Origin: Mesostigma viride
Taxonomy: Eukaryota > Streptophyta > Mesostigmatophyceae > Mesostigmatales > Mesostigmataceae
NCBI GenBank assembly: GCA_009746045.1
Contig: RPFO01000104.1
Span: 1,846,109-1,873,608 of the forward strand
Direction of reading: 5' to 3'
Length of the DNA stretch: 27,500 bases
The position numbers and the translations under genes are program-made. A model generated the notes under the pieces. It saw nothing but the letters and a program-made list of their open reading frames with translations, had not been told where the DNA came from and ran no database searches. How positions within the stretch are numbered: position 1 is the first letter of the stretch; each line of letters opens with the position of its first letter. Shown here piece by piece: positions 1 through 10,615 of the stretch.

Positions 1-1
1 C

Positions 2-714
2 TGTGACGGCACAGCCTCTGACTCCGCTGCATCAGGGGATGGCCCAGGGACCAGGGGACCCAGGGCATGCGCCGAGGAGGGACCAGGGAGTGCCGGGCCC
101 GGGAATGAGGGTCCGCAATCGGGCGAGGGAGGGGGGGATGCCATGGGTGGGTTGGTGTCCGGGGACGGAGGAGGGGAATCTGTGGGCGAGTCGGAGCCCA
201 CGGGCGGCGATGCAGGGGGGGGCCAGGAAGTGACGGGGGGCAGGCGGCCGTCATCGTCATCAACGGCGTCATCGGCGCATCCGCCGCCGTCATCGCGCTA
301 CGCGCTGCTCACGCCCGAGGAGTTCGAGGCGAAGCACGGGTCGAAGCCAGACATGGGCAAGCGCTACTTCAAGCACATCCAGCTGCGCGACATCATCCTG
401 GGCTATGCATACAAAAAGGACCTGGGCCCGGAGGAGCTCTCGTACGAGCGGCGCAATCGCGAGGTGCTCGTCGATTTCCTCCAGGGACTCATGAAACTGG
501 ACCCCGAGAAGCGGTGGACGCCGGCCCAGGCGCAGCAGCACCCGTTTGTCACGGGGGAGGCATGGACCGGACCGTTTAGCCCCGCGCCCGAGCCCCCGCG
601 CATGTTCTCGGCCGCTCGCAAGTTTGAGATCCCAGGACATACGACGGGGCCTGCGGGCCTCGCGCTGAGCTTCCAGGCGCAGCAAGGCCAGCCGCAACCG
701 CAGCAGCAGCAGTT

Positions 715-760
<46 letters not shown>

Positions 761-3448
761 CAACAACAGCAGCAGCAACAGCAACAACAGCAGCAGCAGC
801 AAGCGCAGATGCAGCAGATGCTGTTGCGGCAGCAGCAGCAGGGCGCACGGCTGTCGTCCTCATACGGGGGCGGGACCAGCCCCCAGTTCATGACGCCCAC
901 AGGGTCCCTGGCTGGCGGCGGCATGGGCGGGATGGCCGCTGCGTCGATGGGCGGGATGGGCGCCGCATCGATGGGCATGGCAGGGAGCCTGCACGGCCTC
1001 CCTATGCCGCTTCCACCGATGCAGCTGCATCCCGGGCACGGCCAGGCGCACAGCCAGCTCGCGCACAGCCTAGGGAAAGGGCAGGGCATGGCGATGAGCT
1101 TGGGAGGGTTGGGGAGTGGTGCGGGGATGAGCCCCGCCCTGTCGTCGTTTGGCTCCGCGGGCAGCCAGGGGTTTGCGTATTTCACCCCCCCTGGGAGCTT
1201 CTCCAACCAGTACCCGATGGAGTCGCCGTCGGATCATGGGGGGAACCTGTCCGGGTGGCTCGGCCCGGTGGCCACGCCCACAGGGGCCGCGATGGCCCTG
1301 GGGGGCAGTGTCGGCGGCAACAGCGGGGGCGGGTTTGTGGGGAATTTGGTGCTGCGACCCGACACGGACGCGGTCACCCTGGGTCACGTCAGGGATGACC
1401 CCCAGGGTGTCCCGATGTGGGGCTATCACGGGGGGTCGTCTCAGCCCGTCCCAGTTGGTGGCGCGCTGCATGGGCTGGGTGGGCCACACTTGCAGCCGGC
1501 GCCGCACACGCCGGGGAGCGTGGGTGGGGGCGCGCTGTTTGGGTCCTTCTCGGAGTCTGAGGGTATGTGGGGGGCGGGCAGCACGGGTGGCGGGGGTGTT
1601 CCCATGAGCAGCCTCCCATCCAACCAGGCAGGGTTGGTGCATCAAGGGAGCGCGCCAGCCTTCGTGTACGCTAGCATCGGCATGCTCGCGCACATGGGGC
1701 CGCCGCACGCCCGGGTCGCAGGCGGGTGGGAGGGGGGTAATGCGAACACGCGCCACGCGATCGGGCCGGGCAGCGTGGGCCGGCCGGGGCCCGAGGGGGG
1801 GGCATATGGGAAGACCAGCAGCGGGGGCAAGGGGAGGAACAGTTGGAGCCAGGGGGTGGGGGGTGGAGGGGGGTGGGCCCGGGGGGCGGCCCAGACGGGC
1901 ATGAGCCCGCTGCGGGGGATGGGGCCCTCCCAGGGCGGGTCGAGCTCGTTGGCGCCAGGGAATGTGTTTGGTGGCGCGGGGGGCGTGGCGGGGAGTGCCC
2001 CTGCGCATGTCATGCAGGGGGGCCGAGGCGGCGCTTTCGGTGGGCGGGCAGCCGGTGCCAGTGGCGGCGGCCCCTCAGGCGTTTTTGTCCCCGGCCACAG
2101 CCCGGGGAGTTACCGGACGGCGATGGAGAACTATGTGGCGGGCCTGCATTGGGAGATGCCGGTAATCCACCCTCAGGCGGGCCACCAGCCGCTAGGCCGG
2201 GGAATCCAGGGCCAGGGCCAGGGCCAGGGTTTGGGGCAGGGCCAGGGTTTGGGGCAGGGCCAGGGGTTGGGGATGGGACAGGGGTTGGGGATGGGCCAGG
2301 CGTTGGGGCAGGGCCAGGGCCTTATGTCCCAGGGTCTGGGCGTGGGGCACGGGCAGGGTTATGTGGGTGTCAGGAATGCCGGCGGCGGGGCCAACTTGGC
2401 GGCGGCGCAGGCCATGCCGTCGGCCATGCTGGCGGCCGCGTCGTCCCCCTCGGTGGGCATGACGTTCTTTCGACCCGTGGACGCCCAGTTCTATCCCAGG
2501 GACGGCACGTCGGGCGCGGCGGTGGCCGGATGGCACGATGTCTCGCACGTAGAGGGTGTGTGGGGGGGGAGAGGAGGGGGAGGGCCGCATGGAGGAGTTG
2601 GCAGCTATCAGGAGGGGCTGGGGGGTCATCTCCCAGGGGGCGGCCAGGGGGCGTACGGCGGCACGTCATCCTCATACGGGTATGCGGGCGAAGGGGGGAG
2701 CTTCCCGGAGAGGGTGCGGGGGAGTGGGGGTGGGAAAGGAGGGGGACGCGGAGGGGGAGGAGGGGGAGGAGGCGGCGCCCATAATGGCAATAAGGCTCGA
2801 GGGAGTCGTATCGTCGGTTTCCCTGGCGTCGGGGTGGGGACCAGTCCGGGGTCTGGGGAAGCGCCACCTGGCGCCATGATGACGAGTCACGGACCGATGG
2901 TGAACACCCCTAAGGGGGGCGCGTTCCCAGGGGGGCAGGGAGGCATGGAGCACACCTGGCCGCTCCCGAGTGGCACAGGTGGCGGCGGCGGGATAAATCC
3001 ACGCTTTGGCGAGGGTGCGGGGCCGATGCAAGAGCCCTTGATCGCGACCATGTCGCTGCCCGGGGCTAATTATAGCACGGGCTTTGGCGGCCCCCCAGGT
3101 GGGCCCATGGAGGGCGGGGGGAGCGCCGGCGGGGCCATGCGGGAGGGCCGGCGGTCGAGCGAAATTCGTCGGCAGAACCCGCTGCAATCCCAGGGTCCTG
3201 GCGCGGCAGACGCTGCGTCAACGCCAGGTGGCACGCCAAGGAGGCTCTCCACGAGCGGGGGTAGTGGCGGCGGGTCGACCCAGGGCGTTCGCAGCAGGCT
3301 GAGTTTTTCGGGTGCCCCGCCGGTCGTCGGGAGCGTGGGAGGGCTCAGCGCGCAACTGGGGTCGGGTATGACGGGCCCAATGATGAGTGCGGGGACGGTT
3401 CCAGGCCAGGGTGGCCAGGGTGGGGAGAGCTTCGCATATAACATTTGA
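2..3448 (+). CDS. YAK1: YAK1-type DYRK protein kinase, C-terminal part (5' partial)
   Basis: The frame is open from base 2 to the TGA at 3446-3448, so the gene enters from the left and the ATG at 143 is probably internal. Bases about 296-600 encode the end of a kinase C-lobe: RYALLTPEEFEA, GKRYFKHIQLRDII, DFLQGLMKLDPEKRW, then HPFVTGE (about 539-560). This spacing is typical of YAK1, a dual-specificity Ser/Thr/Tyr kinase of growth and nutrient signalling. The Gly/Ser-rich stretch before it (2-295) sits where YAK1 kinases often carry an insert, but could include unrecognised intron. The catalytic N-lobe, HRD and DFG motifs and activation loop are outside the window. After the kinase comes a roughly 950-residue tail rich in Gly, Ser, Met and Gln, with polyQ (701-802) and Gly-Gln repeats (2201-2360), probably disordered. 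The family call is firm; the exact 5' exon border is not known. Confidence 0.88.
701..802 (+). repeat. polyglutamine-coding CAG/CAA tract
   Basis: These are 34 codons in the kinase frame: four Gln, one Leu (TTG, 713-715), then 29 uninterrupted Gln in a mix of CAG and CAA. More Gln clusters follow to about 841. The CAA interruptions suggest selection for the amino acid rather than a recent pure CAG expansion. The antisense frames give spurious polyLeu, polyCys and polyAla reading frames. Confidence 0.97.
2201..2360 (+). repeat. Gly-Gln / Gly-Leu coding repeat in the kinase tail
   Basis: Short degenerate units built on GGCCAGGGC and GGTTTGGGGCA encode GQGQG, GLGQ and GLGMGQ runs. They lie in frame in the disordered tail, so this is a coding minisatellite that probably varies in length between alleles. 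Confidence 0.85.
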
Positions 3449-3730
3449 GCAGTGGACGAATCGTATGACCGACAAAACTTGGCGCGCGCTTTGACGTGCC
3501 CCCCTCCGCCGAGCCCCCTCAAGCGTGCTTAAGACCGAGCTCAAGCGTGCTCAATCGTGGTAGCTAGTGCTCAAGCATGCTGAAAAGGGCGCAAGCTCCC
3601 TCACCCGTGCTTACGAGCGTGCTTAAGAGCGTGCTGAATACGTTCAAGCGTGCGACCACGTGCGTGAAGCGTGCTGACGTGAGCTTGGAACGTGCATGGG
3701 CATGGGGCATGCTGCTAACTGGCCGCCACA
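3449..3730 (+). repeat. 3' flank/UTR of the kinase gene with scattered AAGCGTGCT repeats
   Basis: From 3521 to about 3715 the nonamer AAGCGTGCT and one- or two-base variants (AAGCATGCT, GAGCGTGCT, AATCGTGGT) recur about ten times with irregular spacing. The region follows the kinase stop codon and is probably 3' UTR. The 153-aa open frame through it (3577-4038) has no recognisable domain. I saw no TGTAA signal close to the stop. Confidence 0.6.
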
Positions 3731-5589
3731 CCCTGGTGTCCTTGGCACGAAAAGAGAAGCGGCGGCAGCGGCCGCGTCGGAGTAACTGTCGGGCCGTCAT
3801 GGTAAACCGGATATGCCCCTCTGGGTCACTTCGGATGGAGAGGATTGAGACATCTGGTCGGATGAGAGATGCCGGCATGGTGCGTTCTCTGTGCGTTTTC
3901 GTTTTGCCTTGGGGGGTTGGTAACGTGCATGCATCTGGCACATGTCACCAGGTCGCCGCCCTGCTGCCACCTGTCGTACCTGGAGGAGTTTCAATCGGGC
4001 GGTGCTTCGATACGCCCGTGGCCTTTCCTGATGTATAATTATTATTGGTGCTATTTATAGATAGTTCCATCGGGCCGGCGCCAGCGCTGGGCATGATGCC
4101 CACCCATGGAGACGTTGGCAAGGGTGTTGTAGACTTCGGTCGAATGATTGCTCGGGCTGCATCGTGATTGCGCATCGTGATGATGAAAGTCTGTAGTGGT
4201 GGCGCGGTCGTAGAGAACTCACGGCGTGCTCTGCTCTGCACTTAATGTGAGACAAGTCGCGTCGGATGCACAATGTACGTGTCAGCGCAACCACCACCGA
4301 GCGCAGGTGGCTCTTGGGGAGGACGTGGGATAGTGTGATAGCAGGTCACCGTGAGATGATGGTACCACAAGCACAACTTTTCCACAGTCCCGCCCCCTGG
4401 TAGGGTCCCAGTAGCAGACTTGGGAATGTGTTCGCGTGTAGCCATGATTGGTCGAGTGACTCTGTGACATAAGCACTATCTTTGATTGGCAAGCCATGGG
4501 ATGCTGCCAGCTGGCGGCATCCCTGCTCGACAGCACGCAAGTGGGGATAACATCCGCGAAAGGAGGAACACCGTTGCCACACTCTGACATTTTCCAATTA
4601 AGGTCACAGGAGGGGGTGGCTCCGTATCCCGTGACTCATTCGTCATCATTAGCACAGGGCTTGCGGCGTTTGGCTTTGCTATCTTTCGTGCTATTTATTT
4701 ATTTTATTTGAATGCCCAGGTTCCAGCGTTTGAGTTAAGTTTGCCTGAATTTTGGCTCTGCATGAGTGAATATTCCAATACTGAGTGAACATCTGCTGCC
4801 CATGTTTCCCTACATTACATACAAGCAGTCTGTGCTTACACTGCCCATTGTTCGATCTAGTGTCCTGTTGCCCATCAACCCGTGTTTTTTTACAACGCAA
4901 TGTATCGCGTTGTAGGGTTAGAACGCGATGTATCGCATTGTAATCTGACACATGGCAGACACACTGAGTGGATACGAGATTTTCGGTATGAAACTTGGTG
5001 GACGCACTCCTTATATCCTGTAGAACTCAAGAAATAATCCTGGTATTTTTTGGATTTTTTTTGTGACAGCTGCAAACAAATATGTACCACTGAAATCAGG
5101 CATTTTGGCGGGACGAGGGTGAAGACGACGGCGATGGCGGCAGGTAGTTCTCGCCAGTTTTCGCGCAAATTTCAGTGGCTGCTGGGTGGCACGACCATGA
5201 TGATGCGTTCAAAGGTTGATAAGTAGGTTTCTACGAGTTTGTTGAGGTACTGGGGCAAAGGAAACGTAGTTTTTTCCAGATTATCACACAACTTTCATGC
5301 GCGACCAAGCATTACTGCAGCACCCCGGCCAGCTAGGTACTGGGGCGGTTGGGCCTATGAGGAATGTTGTGACAGTGCAAGAGAATGCTGGGCGGGCAGA
5401 TGTTCTCGGTACACACCACCCTAGTGTGGATCTTCACATTGGCTAGGTGCTCACAAGGGCGGCCTTTCGTGCAGCCTCTGAAGCTGCCCAGTTAGCCAAT
5501 GTCACTACCCCAGTAGTCACCCCACCTGTTGAGAATCATGACAATGCCACTGCACCTCAGGCTGTCATGCACCCTGAAACTGTTAGCAT
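3731..5589. other. intergenic DNA without a recognised gene
   Basis: No reading frame here resembles a known family. Base composition falls from GC-rich to near-balanced past about 4000. The only structure I can point to is a pair of short palindromes at 4892-4941. The right part might hold a decayed gag region of the following retroelement, but no zinc knuckle or other gag signature is visible. Confidence 0.5.
4892..4941. repeat. two adjacent palindromes around a shared ATGTATCGC core
   Basis: ACAACGC (4892-4898) pairs with GCGTTGT (4907-4913). Eleven bases on, GCGAT (4925-4929) pairs with ATCGC (4932-4936). Both loops contain the same ATGTATCGC-like core, so the second is a diverged copy of the first. 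Function is unknown. Confidence 0.7.
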
Positions 5590-5594
5590 ACCAG

Positions 5595-6500
5595 ATGCAC
5601 CGTGCGTACGGGCATGAGGCCCAAGCTAGCCGAAGTAGAGGGGGCACACATGTTGGGGGCCGCACCTTTATCAGTACAACGAGCTGAAGAATGTGCGTGC
5701 TCAGTGTCCTGCCTGCATCAAGATCAGGAAGAAGCCGCGTAGGCGGCATGCCAAGACTCCACCTTTGGAGCGAGGGTACCTCGTGGGGGGTGTCATGTAC
5801 ATGGAAGCGGGGGGCACCTATTTCATAGTCAAGGATAGGTACTGCAAGGTCACCTACATCGAGCCGCTGCCCCACATGTTTGAGGCTGACCTGCACAGGG
5901 CTATCAAGATCAGCCTGGCTTTCTTTCATCCCGTAGTGGAGCTCGTGCTAGACCTGTTCCGCTGTGTGCAAGGTTTGCCGGGGATGGAGGCCGTGGTCAT
6001 CGTGGGGCGTGAGGATCACGGCACTATGGGCATGATGATAGATCGCACTGTGAGCTACGTCAAGACTGTGGCAGCCAAGCGACGGGATAAACCACATGGC
6101 AAATCCTACGCGGTAAAGACGGCGTGGTGCAAGGAGCTCATGCATGTGTGCAACCATAGGCACATACTCGATGTCAAAGGGCTTTGGGCTGGTCACGCCT
6201 CGGGGGCTGTCAGCGGGCACCTACTCACCCGAGGTAGTAGAGGCATACCAACAGCAATTACAGGATACCGCCGCCAAGCTGCGGCTCAAGGATGCCACAC
6301 TGCCTGATTTGTGACTAGCGCTTTTGAGGTCGGCCGGGCAGTTGGTCATGTTCCACACGGAGAGCTCGCCCAGCGGCAAACGGGGCACCATGCAGGGGCC
6401 TGGGGTCATCACAAAGTTAGACTGGCCGCTGCGGGTCATTGATATAGAGTGGAATGATCGGGTGTATAGGGTGCCATGGGCATCGGTGGCAGGCTATAAA
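5595..6500 (+). pseudogene. retroelement integrase remnant
   Basis: The frame starting near 5595 reads MHRAYGH (H-x4-H). After a frame change the next part reads VRAQCPACIKIRKK (C-x2-C), completing a copia-style HHCC zinc-binding module. The stretch from about 5790 reads TYFIVKDRYCKVTYIEPL, the usual first strand pair of a DDE integrase core, followed to about 6150 by VSYVKTVAAK and an alpha-helical part. Bases 6340-6500 (LVMFHTESSPSGKRG, then GPGVITKLDWPLRVIDIEW) look like a C-terminal DNA-binding region. The first catalytic Asp appears to be lost. Stops and frameshifts make it non-functional. Confidence 0.7.
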
Positions 6501-6984
6501 CAAGGGGATGGCATGGAGAGTGAGCTGGCAGCCAACAGGGCACCGGGGTGGGTAGTGAAGGATAATGCGCCTGTCGTAGCATCTGAGCTAGGTGAGTACC
6601 CCACGGGTCGCTCCCAGGGGCAGACACAGCTACACCTCCCCCCTCCCCTGGGCCCCAATATGACCCCGTGGATGGGTGAGATGAGGATGGGGTGGGTTTG
6701 ACGGGACCTAGTGCACGTACGTAGTGACTCACCTCCTGTGCTAGCCACGGATAATGTGGGAGGCCCGCGTAGCGTGGCCTCACCGGCCGAGGGTCAGGGT
6801 CCTGCCCATGCGCCTCGCCCACCTAGGGACCTGGCTTCAATGGTCACGGCCTTGTGGCGTGCTCAGGCGCTTAAAGCGCAAGCTGCATCAGGGGTGGCTC
6901 AGGTCATGAACTCTCTCACAGGGGGTCAGGCCGGTTAAGTCAGCCTTGTTTCCTACGTGTCGACCGTGCCGGCAGCTGGTGGCT

Positions 6985-7270
6985 GTGGACATGCAAGCAT
7001 CCGTGTCTATGTATGATCTCTCGTAGGGCGGCCACCCTGTATCCCGTGCTAGAGTCGCCGTACAAATCGGTGACCGACTTTGCGGGTACCTCGGCATATC
7101 AAGTTTCCGGGATGGTGGTGCTGCCGGTGTTGGGTATTGACACGCCGTTTCACGTCGTGGATGGCTACGAGGATGTGGCTTTGCTGGGCGAACCTTTCGT
7201 ATCCGATACCCAGGGTTTTCAGTGTCAACCGACTTGCTGCCGGTTGCGGGGGTGGGAAGCATCAAGCATC
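6985..7270 (+). pseudogene. retropepsin-like aspartic protease remnant
   Basis: GTGGACATGCAAGCATCCGT (6985-) reads VDMQASVS, a plausible decay of the VDTGASVS active-site loop. After a one-base shift it continues as ISRRAATLYPVL, VTDFAGTSAYQVSGMVVLP and FHVVDGYEDVALLGEPFVS. The v-G-v-lP, f-VVD and LLG spacing is what retropepsin folds show. It lies between integrase and RT. The match is by pattern only and the catalytic Thr-Gly pair is not intact. Confidence 0.5.
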
Positions 7271-7529
7271 CCACTTCGCGAGTACCACGCTCCATTGGGG
7301 ATGGTGGTAGGGCAGCCCGGCATCGTGCGGCGCTTACCCATGGTGGCGTTTTCCACACCGCCGCGATCGTCCAGTCAGTCATTCAGCCTCAGGATTGGCA
7401 CCCGCGAAGCTTCAGCCTTCACCCACACTCACTGGCGGCGGATAGTCCTGTGGCGTGGGAGCAGCTTGTCCTGGACTGTCGAGATCCTCTCAAGTTCGCT
7501 TTGTGGCGCGACGGTTCGAGCCAAGGAGC

Positions 7530-8300
7530 AGTGGCGGGAGCGCGAGGTCTACCGAGGATTGGAGAGCGTGCCAGCCGGGCCCACGCGGTTGCAGTTGAAG
7601 TTCGTGCTCACCTACAAGACGGACGAGACCAACTCTTCTGCGGTGTTCCGGGTTAGGCCCCTGGTCGATCACTGAGACAAAGGGGTCCTCCCCGCTGGAT
7701 GCCAAGGATCTTTATACCCCTGGGCTCAACCATGTTTCGCATCGGCTACTGACGGCCATCTACTTGGCCAAGCTGAACGTGGGCAAGGACTACGGGATGT
7801 GGTGCGGTGACTTTCAACGGGCATTCCTGCACAGCGACGCTGGGGGCGCCGCAGCAAACCTGGCAAGGCACCCCGCTACGTGGTGAAGGTCCCGGTGGTC
7901 TGGCAGGATGGCACCATTGGCAGCGAGTATATCGAGCTGTTGACAGGCCGGGGTGGAGGGGCTGCAGAGCTCTCCCATCATCTCAGTCCGCATTTCCGCG
8001 GAGGAGGTCTTGCAGAGCTTAGTTAGGGGCCACGGTACCATATCGAGCTGATACGAAATAGTTCTTTGTGCATGGCCCCCCCGACCGGCGCGTCCCTGGC
8101 GAGCCAGCCCTCTTCGTGTGGCATGGCGATGACTTCAAGCTGGCGGCACCTCGCACATTTGCTAAACAGTTTCTTGCTGCCGTGGCGGCTAAGTTTCCCC
8201 TGGGCAGGGCGGTGGATCATGAGGAGGGTAATTAACCCGTGGTGTTTTGCTGCGGCGCCGCAGTCTACTTTGCAGCGGGATTCGCGTTCTGGCGAATGGG
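7530..8300 (+). pseudogene. copia-type reverse transcriptase remnant
   Basis: The part from about 7530 reads EQWREREVYRGLESVP, then LKFVLTYKTDE, matching the copia RT lead-in. Next comes LDAKDLYTPGLNHVSHRLLTAI, then GDFQRAFLHSD with the motif A Asp at 7809-7811. The strand containing the catalytic pair reads ALFVWHGDDFKLAAP, with the two Asp codons at 8128-8133; the usual YVDD is altered to HGDD. Frameshifts separate these blocks. Confidence 0.72.
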
Positions 8301-8499
8301 TCATGCACATGCAGGATATTAAAGCCGCAACTATGTGGTTGACCTCCTGGCCGACCTCCCGTCCCCGCTGCTGGCAATACATGGGCCCTCGGTTAAGGGC
8401 AAGCTCGGGTGGTTGGCGGACACAGTGGCACCTGACTTGGCAGTGCTCGCTCGCTTGCCCCATGATGTGCTGGAAGGACTGACTAGGGTCCATTCATGT

Positions 8500-9085
8500 T
8501 CGGCGGCAGCTGGCCATGACGCCCGGCATTGTGCTTCGATCGTGGGCTCGATTGCTCACAGCCGGTGCCCACCTGGAGATAGTGACGGATGCTAATCTAG
8601 AGACGCGCACAGTCAGCCAAGTGCGGGCCCGCATGGGGGCCCTGTTCTTTATCGGCAATGAGGGCCAGCCTGGCATGTTATTAGCTAGATTGGTGACTCG
8701 CGATTGCACAGCCGCATTGCCACTACTAGCCCCAACACGGCTGAATGCCGGGGCATTGTTTCAGCTATCTCACATGGCATGTGGCTGCGGTACTTGCTGG
8801 GTTGGGTATTTGGCTCGTGTGGGTTCACTCTAGCTACACTACTGCCGGACTAGCACGGTGCACACTGACTCACAAAGTCAGTGTTTGTCCTTCCTTGACA
8901 ATCCCTATGCGCGGTCACAGGACGTTGATTACCTCGTACTCGCTGAGGCGGCCTCCTGTGTCACGCGTCTCCAGCACATCACGGATGAACTCAATCCGGC
9001 CGCAAACGCACTCACCAAGGAGGCGCGGGAGGCTGCCCCGCAGTACGCAGTGTTGCGCAAGCGCATGACGATGCAACACCCGTGA
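8500..9085 (+). pseudogene. copia-type RNase H and polyprotein C-terminus remnant
   Basis: LEIVTDANLETRTVSQVRARMGALFF (about 8573-8655) fits the first Asp block of copia RNase H. NTAECRGIVSAISHGMWLRYLLG (about 8732-8800) matches the STEAEY helix. DSQSQCLSFLDNP (from about 8862) and NPAANALTKE (about 8995-9022) match the third block and the AD-LTK tail. The final frame ends in TGA at 9083-9085. Intervening frameshifts show decay. Confidence 0.72.
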
Positions 9086-9137
9086 GCAACACAGGGTTAC
9101 GGCTTTATGAATACAGCCATAACACCCTTGTGTTGCT
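9085..9137. repeat. long imperfect hairpin at the end of the copia reading frame
   Basis: AGCAACACAGGGTTACGGCT (from 9085) is the imperfect reverse complement of the segment ending TTGTGTTGCT at 9137, with about ten bases of loop. It starts at the polyprotein stop codon. It could mark an LTR-proximal structure or a transcription end signal; the sequence does not decide. Confidence 0.7.
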
Positions 9138-10110
9138 AGCATTCGCGAGTATATTGATAGTAGTTTTTTTGTTTGTCCTGACCATCCCCTAGCCACGTTG
9201 GCCGGACGGTGCCTTGGGCCCGTCGGCGGGTCACTGGTCCTAATAAAAGGGTCAACTTCTGCCTGGCCGGTGGCATAGTTTATTTTTTTTCCCCGCTAAT
9301 TATTACATCACTGTTCATGTGTGATCACAAGGGCACGGGTCGATACCGTGGTGATTTTGACGGCCTTCAGCCCCCCTTGAGTTCCCTACCTTAGAGGGTT
9401 TTGTATGGTCTGCATTTGATGTAATTATTTTGACGAAGAACAAGAGAGTATGTCGGAGTTGGGTAACTCTAGAGCCCTAGCATCTGGCTCTAAGTTCCCC
9501 ATGTCCATCCGCAAGCCTTTCGCTAGCGTCCGCTAAGCCGCCGGCTATTATCCGGCGGTCCGATGCGGTCGCCCGGTCTAAGCTAGGGCGGCGCCTAGCT
9601 AGTAGGGTCGGCGCCGCCTAGGCCCCAGTCCGGGCCCTTATCCGGGTCGGTACGGACAGCTAGACTGTCACACGGTTACGGCCGCTAAGGATGGCTTTGA
9701 TGGCTAGGTCATAAGCGTGTGGTTGGACAGCTCCGACGTTAGCTCTCTGCGTTCGCAATCTTCCAAGCTCAACGTGTACGCCTAGACCGACCGCCATAGA
9801 TTAGCCGGTCGGGGGGCGATATAACTGACTCCTGCACTTAAAATCAAACACCGGACCGAGCTAGCGGGATCATCAGAGCGCACTCCTTTCCTAAAACCAG
9901 GCGCCGGACCGGCGGGAGGAGTCCGCTCTTGAAAATTTTCCTTCGCGCCGCCCTATAAATTTAATTCGACAGGAGTACACTCCGTCGCCAAAATTCTGCC
10001 GCCAGACACATTTTCCCCCGTTTTGGGTGCTAGCTCCACGTCCGGAGCCGTGCCGCGCCGGACTACACGACGGAGTGTGCTGTTTTGGCTGGATGTCCCC
10101 CCTCCTCCTC
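9138..10110. other. non-coding, hairpin-rich DNA between two retroelements
   Basis: No protein-coding frame is convincing. Short GC-rich inverted repeats are dense: CCGCCGG/CCGGCGG (9538-9544 and 9552-9558); GCGGCGCC/GGCGCCGC with CTAG on both outer sides (9588-9595 and 9610-9617); and ACTCCGTCG at 9979-9987, inverted at 10068-10076. Part of this may be the 3' LTR or another element's terminal region. Confidence 0.45.
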
Positions 10111-10155
10111 AGGTTATGATACATCATGGTGGGCCACCATAATGTATCACACCTG
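10111..10155. repeat. near-perfect palindrome just before a LINE relic
   Basis: GATACATCATGGTGG (10118-10132) and CCACCATAATGTATC (10134-10148) pair over 15 bases with one mismatch and a one-base centre. AGGT/ACCT extend the symmetry outward. It lies about 35 bases before the first recognisable bases of the LINE copy. Confidence 0.85.
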
Positions 10156-10187
10156 AGTAGAAGGGAAACCGCACCACCCCACCGCCA

Positions 10188-10615
10188 TTCCCCCTTCACA
10201 ACGGGGCGTGGCAAGGTTGTGTCCTGTACGTCCCCATATACTTCTGTTCATCATTGTCGCCATAGCACGGGCGGCGATGGCCCTGGTTATCGCCTATCTT
10301 ACCTGATTTATGTGGATGATACCACCCTCGTTGAGCGCCCCAAGCACATTCAGACCTGGCTGTCCAGACTGTCTGGGCGTGGAGGCGCGGGCAGTGGGGC
10401 TAGCCGGAGATTAGCGCCAAACAGAGGCGATGGCGATTGGTGTTACATGTCGCCCGCCACTCCCGCGGCTGCTAGACGGGTCTGAGGCATAGTCATTCCG
10501 TGCATGATCGCTTCAAACTGTTGGGGAGCATGCTCCGGCCCGACACGGCTTGCTGATGATGTGGACACCCACATCGGCCTGGCCAGGCCTCCGCTCGCCG
10601 ATCAACACCTATATA
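10188..10615 (+). mobile_element. LINE family copy 1, left half (reverse transcriptase part)
   Basis: Bases 10301-10345 read LIYVDDTTLVERPKHIQTWL, the LINE RT catalytic block with YVDD at 10309-10320. The stretch GCTTCAAACTGTTGGGGAGC (10509-) and the following LADDVDTHIGLA match the copy at 21045-22298 base by base. Relative to that copy about 80 bases are missing near 10260, and frameshifts are frequent. The half stops at CAACACCTATATA (about 10603-10615) and its continuation is found at 11191. The element is dead. Confidence 0.78.

Larger units (their letters stand above)
5590..9085 (+). mobile_element. degenerate Ty1/copia-like LTR retrotransposon, internal region
   Basis: In order on the + strand I read an integrase HHCC zinc-binding region and core (5595-6500), a retropepsin-like segment (6985-7270), a copia-type reverse transcriptase (about 7530-8300) and copia-type RNase H (about 8500-9085). 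Parts lie in all three frames and are broken by many frameshifts and stops, so the copy is dead. No gag was recognised, and no LTR pair, primer-binding site or target duplication could be found by eye, so the outer limits are only those of the recognisable protein. The order integrase-protease-RT is unusual, since copia elements place protease before integrase. Class assignment is good; the exact clade is not settled. Confidence 0.8.

Noticed and set aside
290-1206. Antisense polyLeu, polyCys and polyAla frames
   Set aside because: They are shadows of the polyQ codons of the kinase.
1070-2877. Long alternative frames on both strands through the kinase tail
   Set aside because: GC-rich DNA lacks stop codons. 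Only the frame continuous with the kinase C-lobe has family support.
3577-4038. 153-codon frame after the kinase gene
   Set aside because: No recognisable domain; composition reflects the AAGCGTGCT repeats.
9138-10110. LTR of the copia element
   Set aside because: I could not find a matching direct repeat upstream of 5590, so no LTR is claimed.
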